From assembly GCA_910574455.1 (NCBI GenBank), contig CAJSYZ010000006.1, positions 1,687,376 to 1,751,375 on the forward strand: a DNA stretch of 64,000 bases, in the 5' to 3' direction. The first letter of the stretch is position 1. Each line of letters opens with the position of its first letter. Under the pieces are notes generated by a model. The model saw only the letters and a list, made by a program, of their open reading frames with translations. It was not told where the DNA came from and did not search any database. Shown piece by piece: positions 10,646-22,209 of the stretch. The translations under genes and the position numbers were made by a program. This DNA comes from Trichaptum fuscoviolaceum (lineage: Eukaryota > Basidiomycota > Agaricomycetes > Hymenochaetales > Trichaptaceae).

Positions 10646-11952
10646 ATGCACCATTTTATTCGACTTTCGCCGCGTCCATGGTCTCGTCGAGTAATTCGAG
10701 ACCCACAACTTCATTCAGAATGGGCGCATCTTCCCGTTGAGCTGTACGGGCGTATTGTGGACTTTGTTGCTTCGAAAGGCAGGGAGGGGCACAATACGCT
10801 TGCTATGCTTTCTCGTGTATCGAAGTCTATGCAGGTGGAGGCGGAGCGAGCGTTGTACCACTCGGTATCTCTTCACCCTATTAAAACGCGTTCTCTTTGT
10901 AGAACCATCTTAAGGCACCAGCGTTTCTGGTGTCTTGTCAAAAAATGCGAGGTGTTTCTCATGCTGGGCATGACCGAATACAGGTTACCAGATGAAGACC
11001 TTCATGTTCGGATATCTCTAAACTTACTGGCCTCCGTGCGTCAGTTTGGGCGCCTCCGGGACCTAGAGGTCCAGTGCTTACCGGGCAGTACGAATTTTAA
11101 AATTGGTGCAGCGCTATGTTCCGGTTCATTTCACCTAAAGACATTCCGGTGTAGTGACCCTTTCGACCCCGATTTGCAAGCTTTTTTTGAAATGCACCCG
11201 ACAATCGAGGAGCTTTATGTCACCGCAAACCGGATCAAAGGTGGGCACTCGCTGAAACACACACAACAAAAGTCGGGCCTGCACTGCCCGACATCAAAGC
11301 CGATACCGGAGGCGCTTCCCACCCTCGCAACATTGCATGCTTTGACGGGGCGAGCTGCAGAGCTGTTGGTCGTGAACCGACCGGTGTCGCGACTGGACAT
11401 AGCAAGGTGGGACGAGTCTTGTTGCTTGTCTAAATTGACGAACCGATTGGCACGGTCGACCGGCCCTTTGCACTCCCTCCTCGTCCGAAGTGGATTCAAA
11501 CTCGATGCAAACGATGTAAAGACTCTCGTGGCCCGTCTGCCAAAACTCAAGTTCCTAGGGGAATGTATATTCGTCGATAAGGTTGGTCTCTCTCTCTTCT
11601 TGAGCTTTGTCCGGAGCGATCTGACGGTGTTCTTCGGCTTCTTCCCTTGGCTCCACATCAGTTCGAGAACATACTGCGGGAGCTAGCTGGGTTCCAGCTG
11701 ATAAGGACGCTTGTCGTGAGCCACCGCTCTTTCATGGCATACAATGTATCGGTGAACGCATCTGCGACCCCCGTCACACAGAAGAACATGGAATGCCATA
11801 TGGTCCGCGCACTTTCTGCTGTTTGTCCAAGTTTGACGAGGGTGCTGTTCAATTTTCCAAATGTGCGGTGTTGGGATCGAAGGGACAGGCACTGGGCGGC
11901 GACTGACGATTGGACCGAGGCGGCCTGTGAGGAATTATGGTGGTCAGCATGA
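10646..11952 (+). CDS. F-box domain protein
   Basis: Two exons, 10646-11581 and 11662-11952, separated by an 80-base intron (gttggt...acatcag), join in frame to give about 408 residues. The F-box-like segment is near the N-terminus: AHLPVELYGRIVDFVAS (about residues 27-43) followed by LAMLSRVSKSMQVEAERALY. The remainder is a weak leucine-rich-like region with FRCSDPFDPDLQAFFEMHP and LPKLKFLGECIF, ending FNFPNVRCW...EELWWSA. Composition is typical of the large Agaricomycete F-box family, which is not closely related to the duplicated pair at the window ends. Likely SCF adaptor; target unknown. It stands alone, with about 1.1 kb of apparently empty DNA on either side. Confidence 0.8.
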
Positions 11953-13095
11953 TGTTCTTCGAAGATTCTATGTATACGAAGAGATGCTTCGCGGCGGCCC
12001 TTTCCTCACGGACAACATCTTCCCCATCTCACCTCCACGCTCTCGCCTTTAATGCATTCCATGTCTTGACTGCAACTCTGGATCATCCAGGGACGACAAC
12101 TGATTGACATGCGCAAACTAGCCATAATTCCTTCCCTACATACTTGTATCATGTCTTACGCGCTCCGCACCGGAGGGAATAAACCCCCGCGATCGGCGAG
12201 CGATGTACTAGAAATCTGTGCACGTTCGAAGGCAATCCCGCTCACTGAATTGACATGGAAGCGATAGCTGCAGGACTGCAAGGCTTTAGTCGGCTCTACG
12301 ATAAGCTGTGCGCATATTTCGCTGAAACGTGCACGAATAGCAACCGTTGGATCTAATCCTGCGAGCAAGGATCATTGATTCACGCCTTACCCCTGCTGCC
12401 TGCAGGCTGCGCACAAGCTCTCACACAGCCTCGAGATATATAGCAATGGTTGTGACAGGAGGTGATTAGTGGCACCCTTCATTTACTGCGTTTTCTAAAT
12501 GGAGTGAGTTCAACGTCCAGGGCACAATTATCGAGTACTATATATCTCGAACAGGAACAGTTCAAGTCGACTGTTGTGTAATATATATCCGAGTATTGAC
12601 TTCAAGCGCACAACGATGAGCGAAAACAAAGACAAGTTTTCTACGTCCTCGAGTGATTAATATGTGGATACATTTTCTCTCTCTTCTTGACCACCATTCT
12701 TGTACTCAAATTTGCGACATACTTCCGCTCTGTATCCTCAACATATTTGCATTTAATTGTAAGGGTGCTAATACTAGTATACATCTTGAAGTCGGCCTGT
12801 GACACAGTAATCGTGACGGTGTTCTAAATATATAAACTTGAAGTTAATTATAGGATAGTAACATTCAAGTTCAAGTTTACGCCACTTCTTGAATTTGGTG
12901 ATGTTTGGCAATGCACCTTTAAAACCGGGAGTTCGGGCAAATCCCTTCTACTTTCTTCTCTTTTCCTCCTCCGTCCTCCTTGGGCGTTGAACTGAACCTG
13001 AATCACGCAATGTTCATATCACAGTAACCTAATTGGAGATCGTCGCGGACGGTAGACTCTACCATAGAGTCCGGGGCGTGATCCTCGTAGCAATC
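11953..13095. other. Intergenic region, nothing recognised
   Basis: About 1.1 kb separating the F-box stop from the copper-fist start. It is AT-rich between 12440 and 12900, with several tatata runs (12540, 12580, 12830), and holds no frame with domain similarity. The last 300 bases, with a pyrimidine-rich run near 12950-12980, are the likely promoter and leader of the copper-fist gene. Confidence 0.5.
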
Positions 13096-14937
13096 ATGGT
13101 ATGTAATGTATTTATACATGACTTATAGGAACTCGGCTTAATGCATATCGTCAGGTTTTCGTCAATGAGAGGAAGTATGCATGGTGAGTAATCTACTGTA
13201 TGATCTCTCGTTGGAAACTCGTTGATCGTGTCCGGGTTTGAAGTGAAACGTGCATAAAGGGGCACCGATCATCTACCTGCAACCATACGGATCGTCCCCT
13301 GTTTGAAGTCAAGAAGAAAGGACGTCCTGTCACCCAATGTGAACACTGTCGAGAACTAAGGAAGACAAAACAAGTACACGTTAAATGCGAATGTGAAGGG
13401 AGAGAAGAGGCTGAATCAATGTCCCACAGCATTCCAGCAAAGAAAGGTACGTCTCTGGTTTTGCACCCTCTACGATTTAACTAACACCGAAGTAATCCAC
13501 TACAGCAAATCGTAGAGGTCCTGTACCAACTGCTGCTTTTCCGAATGGTGTACAGTCACAGTCTGTGTCTCCACCCCCAGAGGACGCCATAGCCAACAGC
13601 CAGAGGGCTGAACAGAGAAGTTCGCGAGCCACTCACGGTCTATCTGATTGCGTTTGGTTCCGCTAACACTTCTCCGCTAATTAGCTTGTCTATGCAAGGT
13701 CGGAGGGACCTGCGACTGCTGCACTCCCCGCCACACGCCCAGGCGGAAGGCAGGGGGTTCTCCTGCAGAGAGCTCGGCTGGTGACCAGCATGGACTATCG
13801 GCGTCCAAGCAAAGCGCAACGACCCCCAAGCCGATTGTAGGAAACATACATGTCGCAGCTAGCCGCCCCGCCTCTGTTCCAACGAGACCACCGATCCGGC
13901 AGCAGGCCCAGAGCCTTAGCACAGATGCACTCCCTTCCGTCCAAGGTCAACCGCACGGTCTTTCTCATGGACATGTTCCGCGTCAGACTCACGGCGCTAT
14001 GCTTTTCAACCCGTACGGGCTTGCACACGAGCGCACTCATGGTCTATTGCATTCAACAGTGCCTTCGGTGCCAGGAGCTCCATTCAATGAGCAGTCGACT
14101 ATGGTCCCCGGCATCCCTCCTCCACAGTGGCAGTCTCAGCCTAGTGACACTCTACCCGAGTCCTTCGATATCTTTGCTATCCCATGCGGATGCGGTGATT
14201 CTTGCGCATGCCCCGGCTGTGCACAACACCGTGGTTCTTCCGTCATTCAGGATATGACATCTTGTAAGAATCCCGCAAACTGTATGTCCTGCCAAAGTTG
14301 TGCAATCGATAGGGCGGCAGACGCATACTTTCGCGAGCATGCTTCCGAATTGATAGATCCTCAGGGTTCGCAATTCTCTGACATCGGCGAGTGGCTTCAG
14401 CAAACGTCACAGCTCAATGTCTTTCCTCCGGCGTCCAACAGCGTGCAAAACTTTCCAACGGACTTATCGGGTGTAGGACTTCTTCCTCAGTTTATGAACT
14501 TGGGCATCGGGATAAACAACTCGGCCGGTGGAAGTAGTCAATCTGCTTCGTATACTTCCTTGTTGTCTCCACAGGCGTTCAGCGATTCCGACACGGGAAG
14601 TAATAGTCACTGCAGGTGCCCTCCAGGTCAATGCACTTGTCCAGAAGGTAGTTGCGAGTGCGGTTCTGATTATCAATACGGCACCTCCACAAATATTCGC
14701 TGCGTATCGTCCCGCCCCCTCGCGAGCAGTTCGACTTCTATTCCGATTGCCGTTCCGACCTCAATGCAATCGACGTTCCTATCCGTAGGGCCTAACTCGT
14801 CTGTGCGTCGATCAACCTCATCAGGTTCGCGTTCAAGTGGTGTTTCAAGTGGTTCGAGCAGTGGGTCTGATCAAGGTGGTGTTGGATACACACGGCAAAG
14901 AACACTGATTCCTCGGGATAATTATTCTTTCAATTGA
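13096..14937 (+). CDS. Copper-fist transcription factor (Ace1/Mac1/Cuf1 type)
   Basis: Five coding exons fit exactly: 13096-13098 (the ATG alone), 13155-13183, 13244-13446, 13506-13637 and 13685-14937, giving 539 residues. The N-terminus is a canonical copper-fist: MVFVNERKYACETCIKGHRS, then STCNHTDRPLFEVKKKGRP, with the zinc ligands C-x2-C-x8-C-x-H and the GHRSS and KKGRP DNA-contact motifs, followed by CEHCRELRK. A Cys cluster near residue 125 reads CLCKVGGTCDCCTPR. Two more are in the C-terminal half: CGCGDSCACPGC and CRCPPGQCTCPEGSCECG, plus CKNPANCMSCQSC. Such Cys repeats bind Cu(I) and switch activity in Mac1 and Cuf1. The expected role is copper-responsive control of metal uptake or detoxification genes in the nucleus. 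Which direction it acts cannot be told from sequence. Confidence 0.93.
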
Positions 14938-15199
14938 CGAAACATGGTTTCTGCTTTCTCAAATAAGCTAAAGAGTTCCATTTATACCACATTTGCTGAT
15001 TTCTTCCGCCTTTTCTTCCCTCGGACTGGTGGCCCGACATTAATAGTCTATTCTTGTCTTTCTTGATGCTTCTTTGCTCTTGTCTTGTCATAAGGCTTTG
15101 CTATATATATAAGTCCAATTTTTTATAGATTGCTGTACTATTTTATAGTGAGAAGTGCGTGGTCTATGTAAGTGATTATGGCAATGCAAGATCAAGCGT

Positions 15200-17063
15200 T
15201 CAAACCTCTCCGTACTTCTTCATGAATCCTAAATGAAACTTCTCTAGAGCACCGACATATTCCTCAACACCCGAGCACAAGCAGGTCAGGCGGTAGTGGA
15301 ACGTGCCCTCCTTCTGCCCGAAGCCGGAACCACTCACAACGCAAATGCCTGTCTCGTCCAGCAGAGCCAGCGCATAGAACGTGTCGGGTGCCTTGCCTGC
15401 AGCTTTTGCAGCGTCGATTGCTTTCTGAGGGAGGTGCAGCTGCGGGTAAAGGTAGAGTGCACCGGGTGAATCAACGCATGACACGCCGGGCAGCTTGTTC
15501 AGCCGCTCGGACATCATGCGCGTGCGGCTGGCGAGCGCGTCGTGGATCGTGTCGGTCTCGGACTTCCAGAGCGCGTACGACGGCTCGCCCTCTTTCGGCG
15601 GGCGGACCATGCAGTCGACGCCGATCTGGCCGGAGACGGGCGGGCAGAGGCCGACGCTGACCATCTTGTAGATCATATCCTTGACCTCGGCGGAGACGTT
15701 CGCGAGCTCGAAGTAGCCGCCGCGCCGGCCGCACTCGCCGGAGACGCCCTTGCTCGTGCTGTGGAAGGAGACGAGCGGGACGGGCGACTGCAGGTCGCGC
15801 AGGATCTTCTTGAAGGAGGTGAATGGGTGCGAGTCGCGCCGGTGCAGGTTCTCCTGGTAGACCTCGTCGGCGAGCAGCACGAGCGAGTGCTTTTCGCACA
15901 GCTGGATGAGTTGCCGCTGCACGTCTTCGTCGAGCAGCGAACCTGTCGGATTGCCTGGATTGATGACCACGAGCGCCTTCGGCTCGATGCCCTCCTTCAC
16001 GGCCTTCTCGATCGCCTTCTCGACTTCGGGGGGAGAAGTCGACCAGCCCGAGGCTTCGTCAAGGAGGTACGGCACAGGTGCTCCTGAGAATTGTGCGAGT
16101 GTCGCAGTGTAGAGGGGGTATTGCGGGATAGGGATGAGAATGCCGGACTTGTTGGGCTCGGAGATGAGCATGGAGATCAGGAGGGCGACACCAGCAGAGG
16201 CTCCGGCAGTGAGGAATATGTCATCAGGGTTACATGGGTATGCATCGCGCTCTGAGTGAGATGTTAGATTCAAATTCATTATACAAAGTTCAATAAAACT
16301 TGCCTGAGATGAACTCGGCGACTTTTTTGCGAATGAAAGGAACACCCTGACTGTGCGTGTAAGCACCGACAGATCCAATCTCCTCTAATAGCTCCTTTGC
16401 CCGCGCTACGACGTCCTTCGGAAAGAGATGGGAGCCTGTCGCAATGAGTTCTGGATACTCTGTCAGAGCAATAACCTACAAAAAAAATGAGTTAGCATCT
16501 CCATCCGATCAAAAATGGCAAGTCAGTCGAGAGCGAAATAATCTGACAACTATAAATAGCTAAGCGAACCCATCTTCGTGCGTGCGTGCGTGCCACTCAA
16601 GCAAAGTATGAAAGAACCAAGGAAATTGACGAAGATGTTTGATGTCGGCGATACCAACACTCGGGAAAATGAGTCACGGGCAGCTTACCTGGCGAGTGAA
16701 GGTTATTGGAGGCTGGTCAAGCCCCTTCTGCTGCGGGTTTCCAATGTTCGAGGAGATCACTCGGTTGAAGGGGAGTCCATGGTTGGGCTGCTTAAGGAGC
16801 TCGCGGTAGTGTTCGGCCTTGATGGCAAGCTCGCCACGCACGGCGTACTCGACGTTGCGGATTGCGGGGTTCAGTCTGTCTGCAGTTAGCGGGCGCATCG
16901 TTCTCGTCGTCGTGCTGAAGGGCCGTAGGTGTCGCAGAGGATGTCGCTGTCGCTGAGCAAGATGGAGATGCAGACCAGAAGAGGGGCTGTTAGGAGCAGG
17001 CCGAGTTAGGTGATACGCGACGGATCTCGAGGCTGCTGACACTGGCACTGGCACGCGCGACAT
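15200..17063 (-). CDS. Alanine aminotransferase (glutamate-pyruvate transaminase)
   Basis: PLP-dependent class I/II aminotransferase converting alanine and 2-oxoglutarate to pyruvate and glutamate. Exons are 16689-17063, 16304-16475 and 15200-16251, making 532 residues. The fold is recognised from NVEYAVRGELAIKAEHY, GNPQQKGLDQPP, TEYPELIATG, FLTAGASAGVALL, NPGNPTGSLL, LADEVYQENLH, FHSTSKGVSGECGRRGGY (PLP lysine in STSKG) and GSGFGQ...FHYRLTCL. The first ~55 residues (MSRVPVPVSAASRSVAYHL..., rich in Arg/Ser, ending FSTTTRT) look like a mitochondrial presequence. An internal Met (MRPLTADRLNPAIRNVEY, 16895) directly precedes the conserved core and could start a cytosolic form. An earlier in-frame Met at 17114 is less likely. 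The intron at 16252-16303 has a GC donor. Exon 3 is distinctly GC-rich at 15460-16040. Convergent with the copper-fist gene. Confidence 0.93.
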
Positions 17064-20031
17064 GTGAGATAAATAGCAATGCGTTTGCCTCGCCTTCCAG
17101 TTCAGCAGCTTCAATCAAGGCCAAAAGTGCCCAAAATGCGGCCTTCCGATGCTCCTGGCTTTCCGTAGGTCGACCGAAAGCGACAAAATGCGTCGGACGA
17201 GTGGACGTAAGTCGCGCGAAATGCGCCGAAGATGACTCGAGGCGGCGGAAGTAAAACCTGAGCTGGCAGGGACCAGGGTTGCAGTGAGCTCGCTAGACTT
17301 TATATTATACACCCACTTGCCCGAAGAACGACGTAAGCTATGAAAAGCCATCTTCCTGCTTCATTCCAAGCATCATTCTGGTCTTCGTTGCCTCATCGCA
17401 TCAAGGAGGACAAGGCGATTACTCATGTCGGATGGTAGTGAGTGGGTGACACATAGAGGGATTTAGAGTCAGCTAGCGGGCTAGTCGGATATAAGCCTGA
17501 GTCTCCCTTCAACGTTAACAGGAATTATGAACGATCTGGAGGTGATTGCATCCTGCTAACAGCCTTTAACTTTAGTCTACAGGAGCTCGTAGATCAAGAT
17601 TGGCAACTTGAACTTTTATGCAAATCATTTATTAGCGGACTTTGGTAGTGAGTTCTATCATCACATTGTATGTCTTCATACACAATCTTACTTAATGAAT
17701 CAAGGCGCCAACGTGTTGAGCTCATCTACTACTAGTACTTAGCTGAAGATGCTATCGAAGAACTTCATTTCCGGAAATATTTTGGTACCAACCGTTTCGA
17801 AAACTGTCTGTAGCGCCCAGTCTTGTTCTAAACACGTCCAGGCGTCCAGGCGGATAGGCATGATTTAAATTCTGACTAGTTCCCTGGCTTGGCGGGGGAG
17901 CACTCAGTGGACACTGCTTCTCATCATCATTGCGGGAGACACAGCTACTTGCTACGAAATTGAAGTGCAGGAGGCGCAGTATGAAGTAAAGGAGGTCTTT
18001 AAATCGTAAGTTTATGCGTTCTTGCTTTACCTTTAGCTGAATCGAAACCAGATTTAGATAGAGGATTCAACGACGACGTTCTATGTGCGCAGGAACGGCT
18101 CGAGAAATTGAAAGAGAGGAGTTATGTACTTAGGCTCTCGCAATATGAATGGTACTCAACAACCACGATAATCATCAATGAAGACTTGGAACCCTTGAAA
18201 GCAGTCGACGACGGTTTGGAAGAAGGCCATGTAGTAACGGAAGTGCCTCTTAGTGGTGCAGTGGGTAAGCTCTATGCGGTCTCTGATCTAGTTGCTATGA
18301 AGATTGACGAAATTGCAGAGCAAAAGGAATCAGAATTACCCGGGCAACTTTGCAAGATCGCATAGTTTATAGCGGCTTGGTATGATATTCTATGAACAAA
18401 ACATGAATTCGCGTATTCGTGCTGTAACTTCGTAGGTGAAGTACAGCGTTCAAATTGTGTAGAGAAGGAACTTATTCCTATTTAGCGAGCGAGCTTGATG
18501 AGCTTCATTGGCAAAGGTTAACCACTTTGAGTCTGTCGCTGCACTGCACCTGCCACATGTCCCTCATCCTCGACCACCAAAAACCCGGCACTGCGTTGAG
18601 ATCAAGTCCGCACGTCTTACCAGCCTGTTGTAGGCAGGCTCGTCGACCACAGAGGGGAATTCTGTCAACTTGCTAAAGACGACGTTCTTCATTTCACAAT
18701 AATCAATCCCTTGCTTGGGCCCGTTAGCCGCCTTTTCTCCTCAAGATCACACGAATAAGATGCGGTTGTGGGTTTTTGTTTGTTTTTGTCCCCGCCAAAA
18801 AAAAAAAAAAAGTTCGCGCCATTGAAGGCAAGATGTGGAGGGAAAAACGCGCAAGCCTTGGGGGGATAACCAGCGCCCAAGTTTAGACCCGTTTGGATCT
18901 TGCTAATCGCGAAAAACCTCCCGGTAGCGAGAATTGGATTCGCTCCACCGCCATCCGAACACTAATCCTACTCAACTCTACGCATGTTTCCCCGCCGCAA
19001 AGACCACCGCCCGATGAGGGACAGTCAGCCAGTGCATTACCACAGAGCCGGGCATGCAAACGCGTTCTGGGTATACGAGGTGGCCGCCGAACTCTCCGTC
19101 CCAGCGACCGTCCAAAGGGACCCTATCTACGTCCTAATTCTACACGCATGTTTCCCCGCCGCAGAGACCGCTTCCCCCAGGAGGTTCAGCACTCTGCATT
19201 TCCACGAAGCCGGACATGCAGACGCGGCTTGGGAGTACGGGGTGGCCGCCGCTCGGGTATGTTGCCCTGCCTAATGCAGGGGACCGACGGCCGTCTTCCG
19301 CCACGTTTTCCACGGTGCAGAGGGCGGCATTGCTGCCTCCATGACGGCGTACTGGCGCGACGTGCCCGGAGGCTGAAGTACCCAGGAAGTGCTGTGGACG
19401 GGCCCCAAGGAAAGTTCGAACACACCGATGTCGAGAGCAGTGGTGGTGAGACTCGGTGGCTGCACTACCTGTCGGATGGGGCCTTGGTGGAAAGGTGCTG
19501 AAAGGCGAACACGAACATGCTAGCTGCTAGAGTCGGTGTCTGGAAGTCGACAGTGGTGGGAGTAGAAGGTCAAGAGGAGGTGGAGTCACTACGCCCAGCC
19601 TTCCAGCCTTTTATACCCCTTGAGTTTGTGGCGAACAAACAGACGCTTTGAGTCAGTTGTTTAGTTCTGGACGGGTGTGGTGCGAACACGAGGTGGAGGA
19701 GGAAGCCAATCGACGCGCTCGCCACCTAATTGTCAGCCTCCCAGCCTAACGCTTGGACCAAGCAACGATGGGCCCGGTAACGCGCGATTTGAGTTCGGAC
19801 TGGTAGCCACATGCGATAATATTGTTATGTATCGCAAGATAGGCTTTGATAACTTGACGGCTCTTGTCTTGACTTCGGAAGTTCGGATGTTCCATACCAC
19901 TGCTAGTATCGGATTGAACTTTTATTCCACATACAGAAACGAAGCGAAACGAAGCGCAAATATAAAGCAAGGAAACAGAAAGGAATACTGTACACAAGTT
20001 TATCGGGAAATTTTCGTGCTTTTGGCACTGA
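17064..20031. other. Gene-poor region with weak reading frames and a tandem repeat
   Basis: About 3 kb. A frame at 18108-18365 (plus), with an upstream continuation possible from about 17940 through an intron, encodes a Glu/Leu-rich peptide (EDLEPLKAVDDGLEEG) with no recognised domain; it may be one exon of an unknown gene. A plus frame at 18893-19501 (202 codons) lies over a tandem repeat and has an Arg/Pro-rich composition that suggests chance. A 15-base A run is at 18798-18812. No known gene was recognised. Confidence 0.4.
18976..19270. repeat. Two-copy direct tandem repeat, unit about 163 bases
   Basis: The segment starting at cgcatgtttccccgccgca (18981) recurs at 19145. Further matched landmarks (catgcaaacgcg / catgcagacgcg and the ggtggccgcc ends) lie 162-164 bases apart, so the second unit has small indels. 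The units diverge by roughly a fifth by eye. GC-rich and without a recognised product. Confidence 0.75.
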
Positions 20032-20912
20032 TCACGAGGAAATGGGGATTGTGATTGAATCGATTGACCAGACTTTTCCGCCCTCCGAGCTCGTCAGGCC
20101 TTGCACGACCGTTTGCTTTGTGGTCGGTGGCTGCGCTGTCCCGTCTCCGTAGATCTTCGACCCTAGCACTGTCGACGAGCCCCACGACGGGTTCGCTTCC
20201 TCCAGTTCAATCACGGTGTTCGTGTACGTCTGACTCGAGGTGGCCTGCGTGCAGGAGTCATCGCACTCATATGTCAGCCCGAAGAGCGTCATCGGCCCTG
20301 ACGGGTAGGAGAGCTGGCGATAGGGTCAGCTATAGCATTGTCAACTGTGTTCAAGAAACAGACTGACTGAAGACACAACGGCGCCGTTGACGGACGCGGA
20401 GAGCGTCCATCCCGTCTTATTTGCGTACTGCTCGAAGGTGAAGGTCACGGGTGCGTTCGCGTCAGCTGCCGCAAACTGCCCGTAGTACGACTTCTTGTTA
20501 GCACCGAAGACGGAAGTCCTGATGCACCTGAAAGCATTCCAGGGTCAGTCCTTCAGCCCGCTTTGCACAGCAACTGTGCGCATACCATTGAGATGCACTT
20601 CCCCCGCACCATGATTGATCCGGCCACGATTCGAGTGTGGAGAATAGGAAGTCCCCGGTACCTTCTCGGCTAGATCAGTGGCTGATAAGATATTAGATAG
20701 ACGGGCGGACCATTTGACAATGCGGGGTAGAGGTAGATCTCTCCCTGCTGGGTCGCGGGCGGTGCCCCGGCGGTGAGTGTGGTCGTGACCTTGGTGATGG
20801 CAGTCGTCGACCCAGCGGCGCCCAGACTCAAGCTCGTCCCTAGGCCATACGGGTTTGCATATGCAAGAGACCCAAGGATCGACAACTGAAGGGCACAAGT
20901 CAAGAACTTCAT
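20032..20912 (-). CDS. Small secreted protein of unknown function
   Basis: Start ATG at 20910-20912 (MKFLTCALQLSILGSLAYA), a clear signal peptide with a probable cut after AYA or AYANP. A TATA element at 20955-20962 places transcription start just upstream of this ATG and downstream of the alternative ATG at 20934-20936, which supports the choice. The mature part begins with a Ser/Thr/Gly/Ala stretch, then GDFLFSTLESWPDQSWCGG and SASQWCIRTSVFGANKKSYY, then FTFEQYANKTGWTLSASVNG, LTYECDDSCTQ and a C-terminal beta-rich part ending SIDSITIPISS. Three or four introns fit. Cys pairs suggest disulfides. It resembles fungal extracellular beta-sandwich-like hypothetical proteins in style, but no named family is recognised and no function is claimed. 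Confidence 0.7.
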
Positions 20913-20954
20913 AGCAGCGAGTGTTCTGAGGAGCATCCAGGCTCAGCTGCCTGC

Positions 20955-20962
20955 TTTTTATA
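20955..20962 (-). promoter_or_regulatory. TATA box of the small secreted protein gene
   Basis: TATAAAAA on the minus strand, 43-50 bases before the preferred ATG. The distance fits a short leader and argues against the upstream in-frame ATG at 20936. Confidence 0.55.
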
Positions 20963-22209
20963 TCCGCCAGCCGCTACCAGTTAGCGCAGAGTCAAAAGAG
21001 GCTACCGGTGTCGAACAAACGCACCACGGCGTTAGGCAGGGGCGTTTGAATGGTCCGCCCGCATGGGGGATGAGGAAGCGACGCTGCGTCACATAAGAAT
21101 TTGAGCCCGACTCGGATGGGTCGAGAAAAATGGGCAAATGGGCCAGAACGCATGTGTTTGCACCATGCGATGACCGAGATAGCATCGTTGTGCAGCGAGG
21201 AAAGACCTAGCGGTTTGTGCAAAACAGCCCTTTGTATTAGACCGTGTGTGAACCGGTTAACTAAAAACATACGAGTGGGTTGGCCTTCAATGTCTTCTCG
21301 ACTGAGGTAGTGAACAGGAGTGCATAGGCATGACCAGTTGTTGCCTCCGGCCGGTATTAAGAAGATGGAGCTATTCAAGAGAGCTCGGTTATATCTCGCC
21401 CCATGCGCTAGAAGCATAGTCATAGAGAGCAGCGGCGGCCGGAAAAACGACCGGGTGCCTAATGGCCATCGATCATGAGCCTTTCAGAAGAGTAAAATCA
21501 ACAGTGCACTCGAGAAGCATGGGCTGCTGGCGTCATCCTTGTCATGATGTCGGTGTATGTATGAGCAAGATGTGCGAGATAAATGTAATGTTCAGACATA
21601 TGGAGATACGAAAGCCGCCCATGCGTGACGTGTAATGTTCAGGCCCAAGTTGAAGCTCGAGACTATTTCGCCATTCAATCGAGTATCTTTTCATTCCAGA
21701 AATGAGCGAGATGTGTTTCATGTTAAGCGTTTAGCGATGTTGAATGTGTGCAAAAGGCGCTACGCAATTATTGCACCATCGGGATTTAGGGCAGACGTTC
21801 ATCGAAAACACAGCTATTGAGCTTTCAAGTAGAATCTGCATGGCAGTATCATCAGCATAAGGTGTAGATACAACAGAAGGGAGAACCAGAAAATGTGTAT
21901 TATCCTGCAACAGTAAGCCTTGCATTCCCCCATTTAAACGCTCCTACGCTCCTGGGTCACATATAAAGAAGAATAACTTTAGAATTCCGCGAATTAACTA
22001 TGTGATACAAAGGCGCTATATAGCATTGAGCTTGGACAAAGGAGGTAGAATAACATTGGCACAAGGGAGGGTGATATCCAGAGCAGACAGAAGCAGGTGA
22101 AGAGACAAAGAAGACTAATAAGAGAAAGAAAATGGAAGAAAACAATTGTTCACGGTTGAGGTGCCGAATCTGATGAGAGTCAATTGTTAGGTCATTGAGG
22201 TATCTCGAA
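20963..22209. other. Intergenic region, nothing convincing
   Basis: About 1.2 kb between the secreted protein promoter and the 3' end of the large regulator gene. The longest frame, 20992-21423 on the minus strand, has no recognised domain, no signal peptide and no intron, and is not called. 21960-22190 is probably 3' untranslated sequence of the regulator. Confidence 0.45.

Noticed and set aside
15542..16087. 181-codon plus-strand frame over alanine aminotransferase
   Set aside because: Antisense shadow caused by the high GC content of that exon.
18893..19501. 202-codon Arg/Pro-rich plus-strand frame
   Set aside because: Lies over the GC-rich tandem repeat; alternative frames are equally open and no domain is seen.
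20992..21423. 143-codon minus-strand frame upstream of the secreted protein gene
   Set aside because: No domain, signal peptide or intron; the adjacent promoter explains the non-coding nature.
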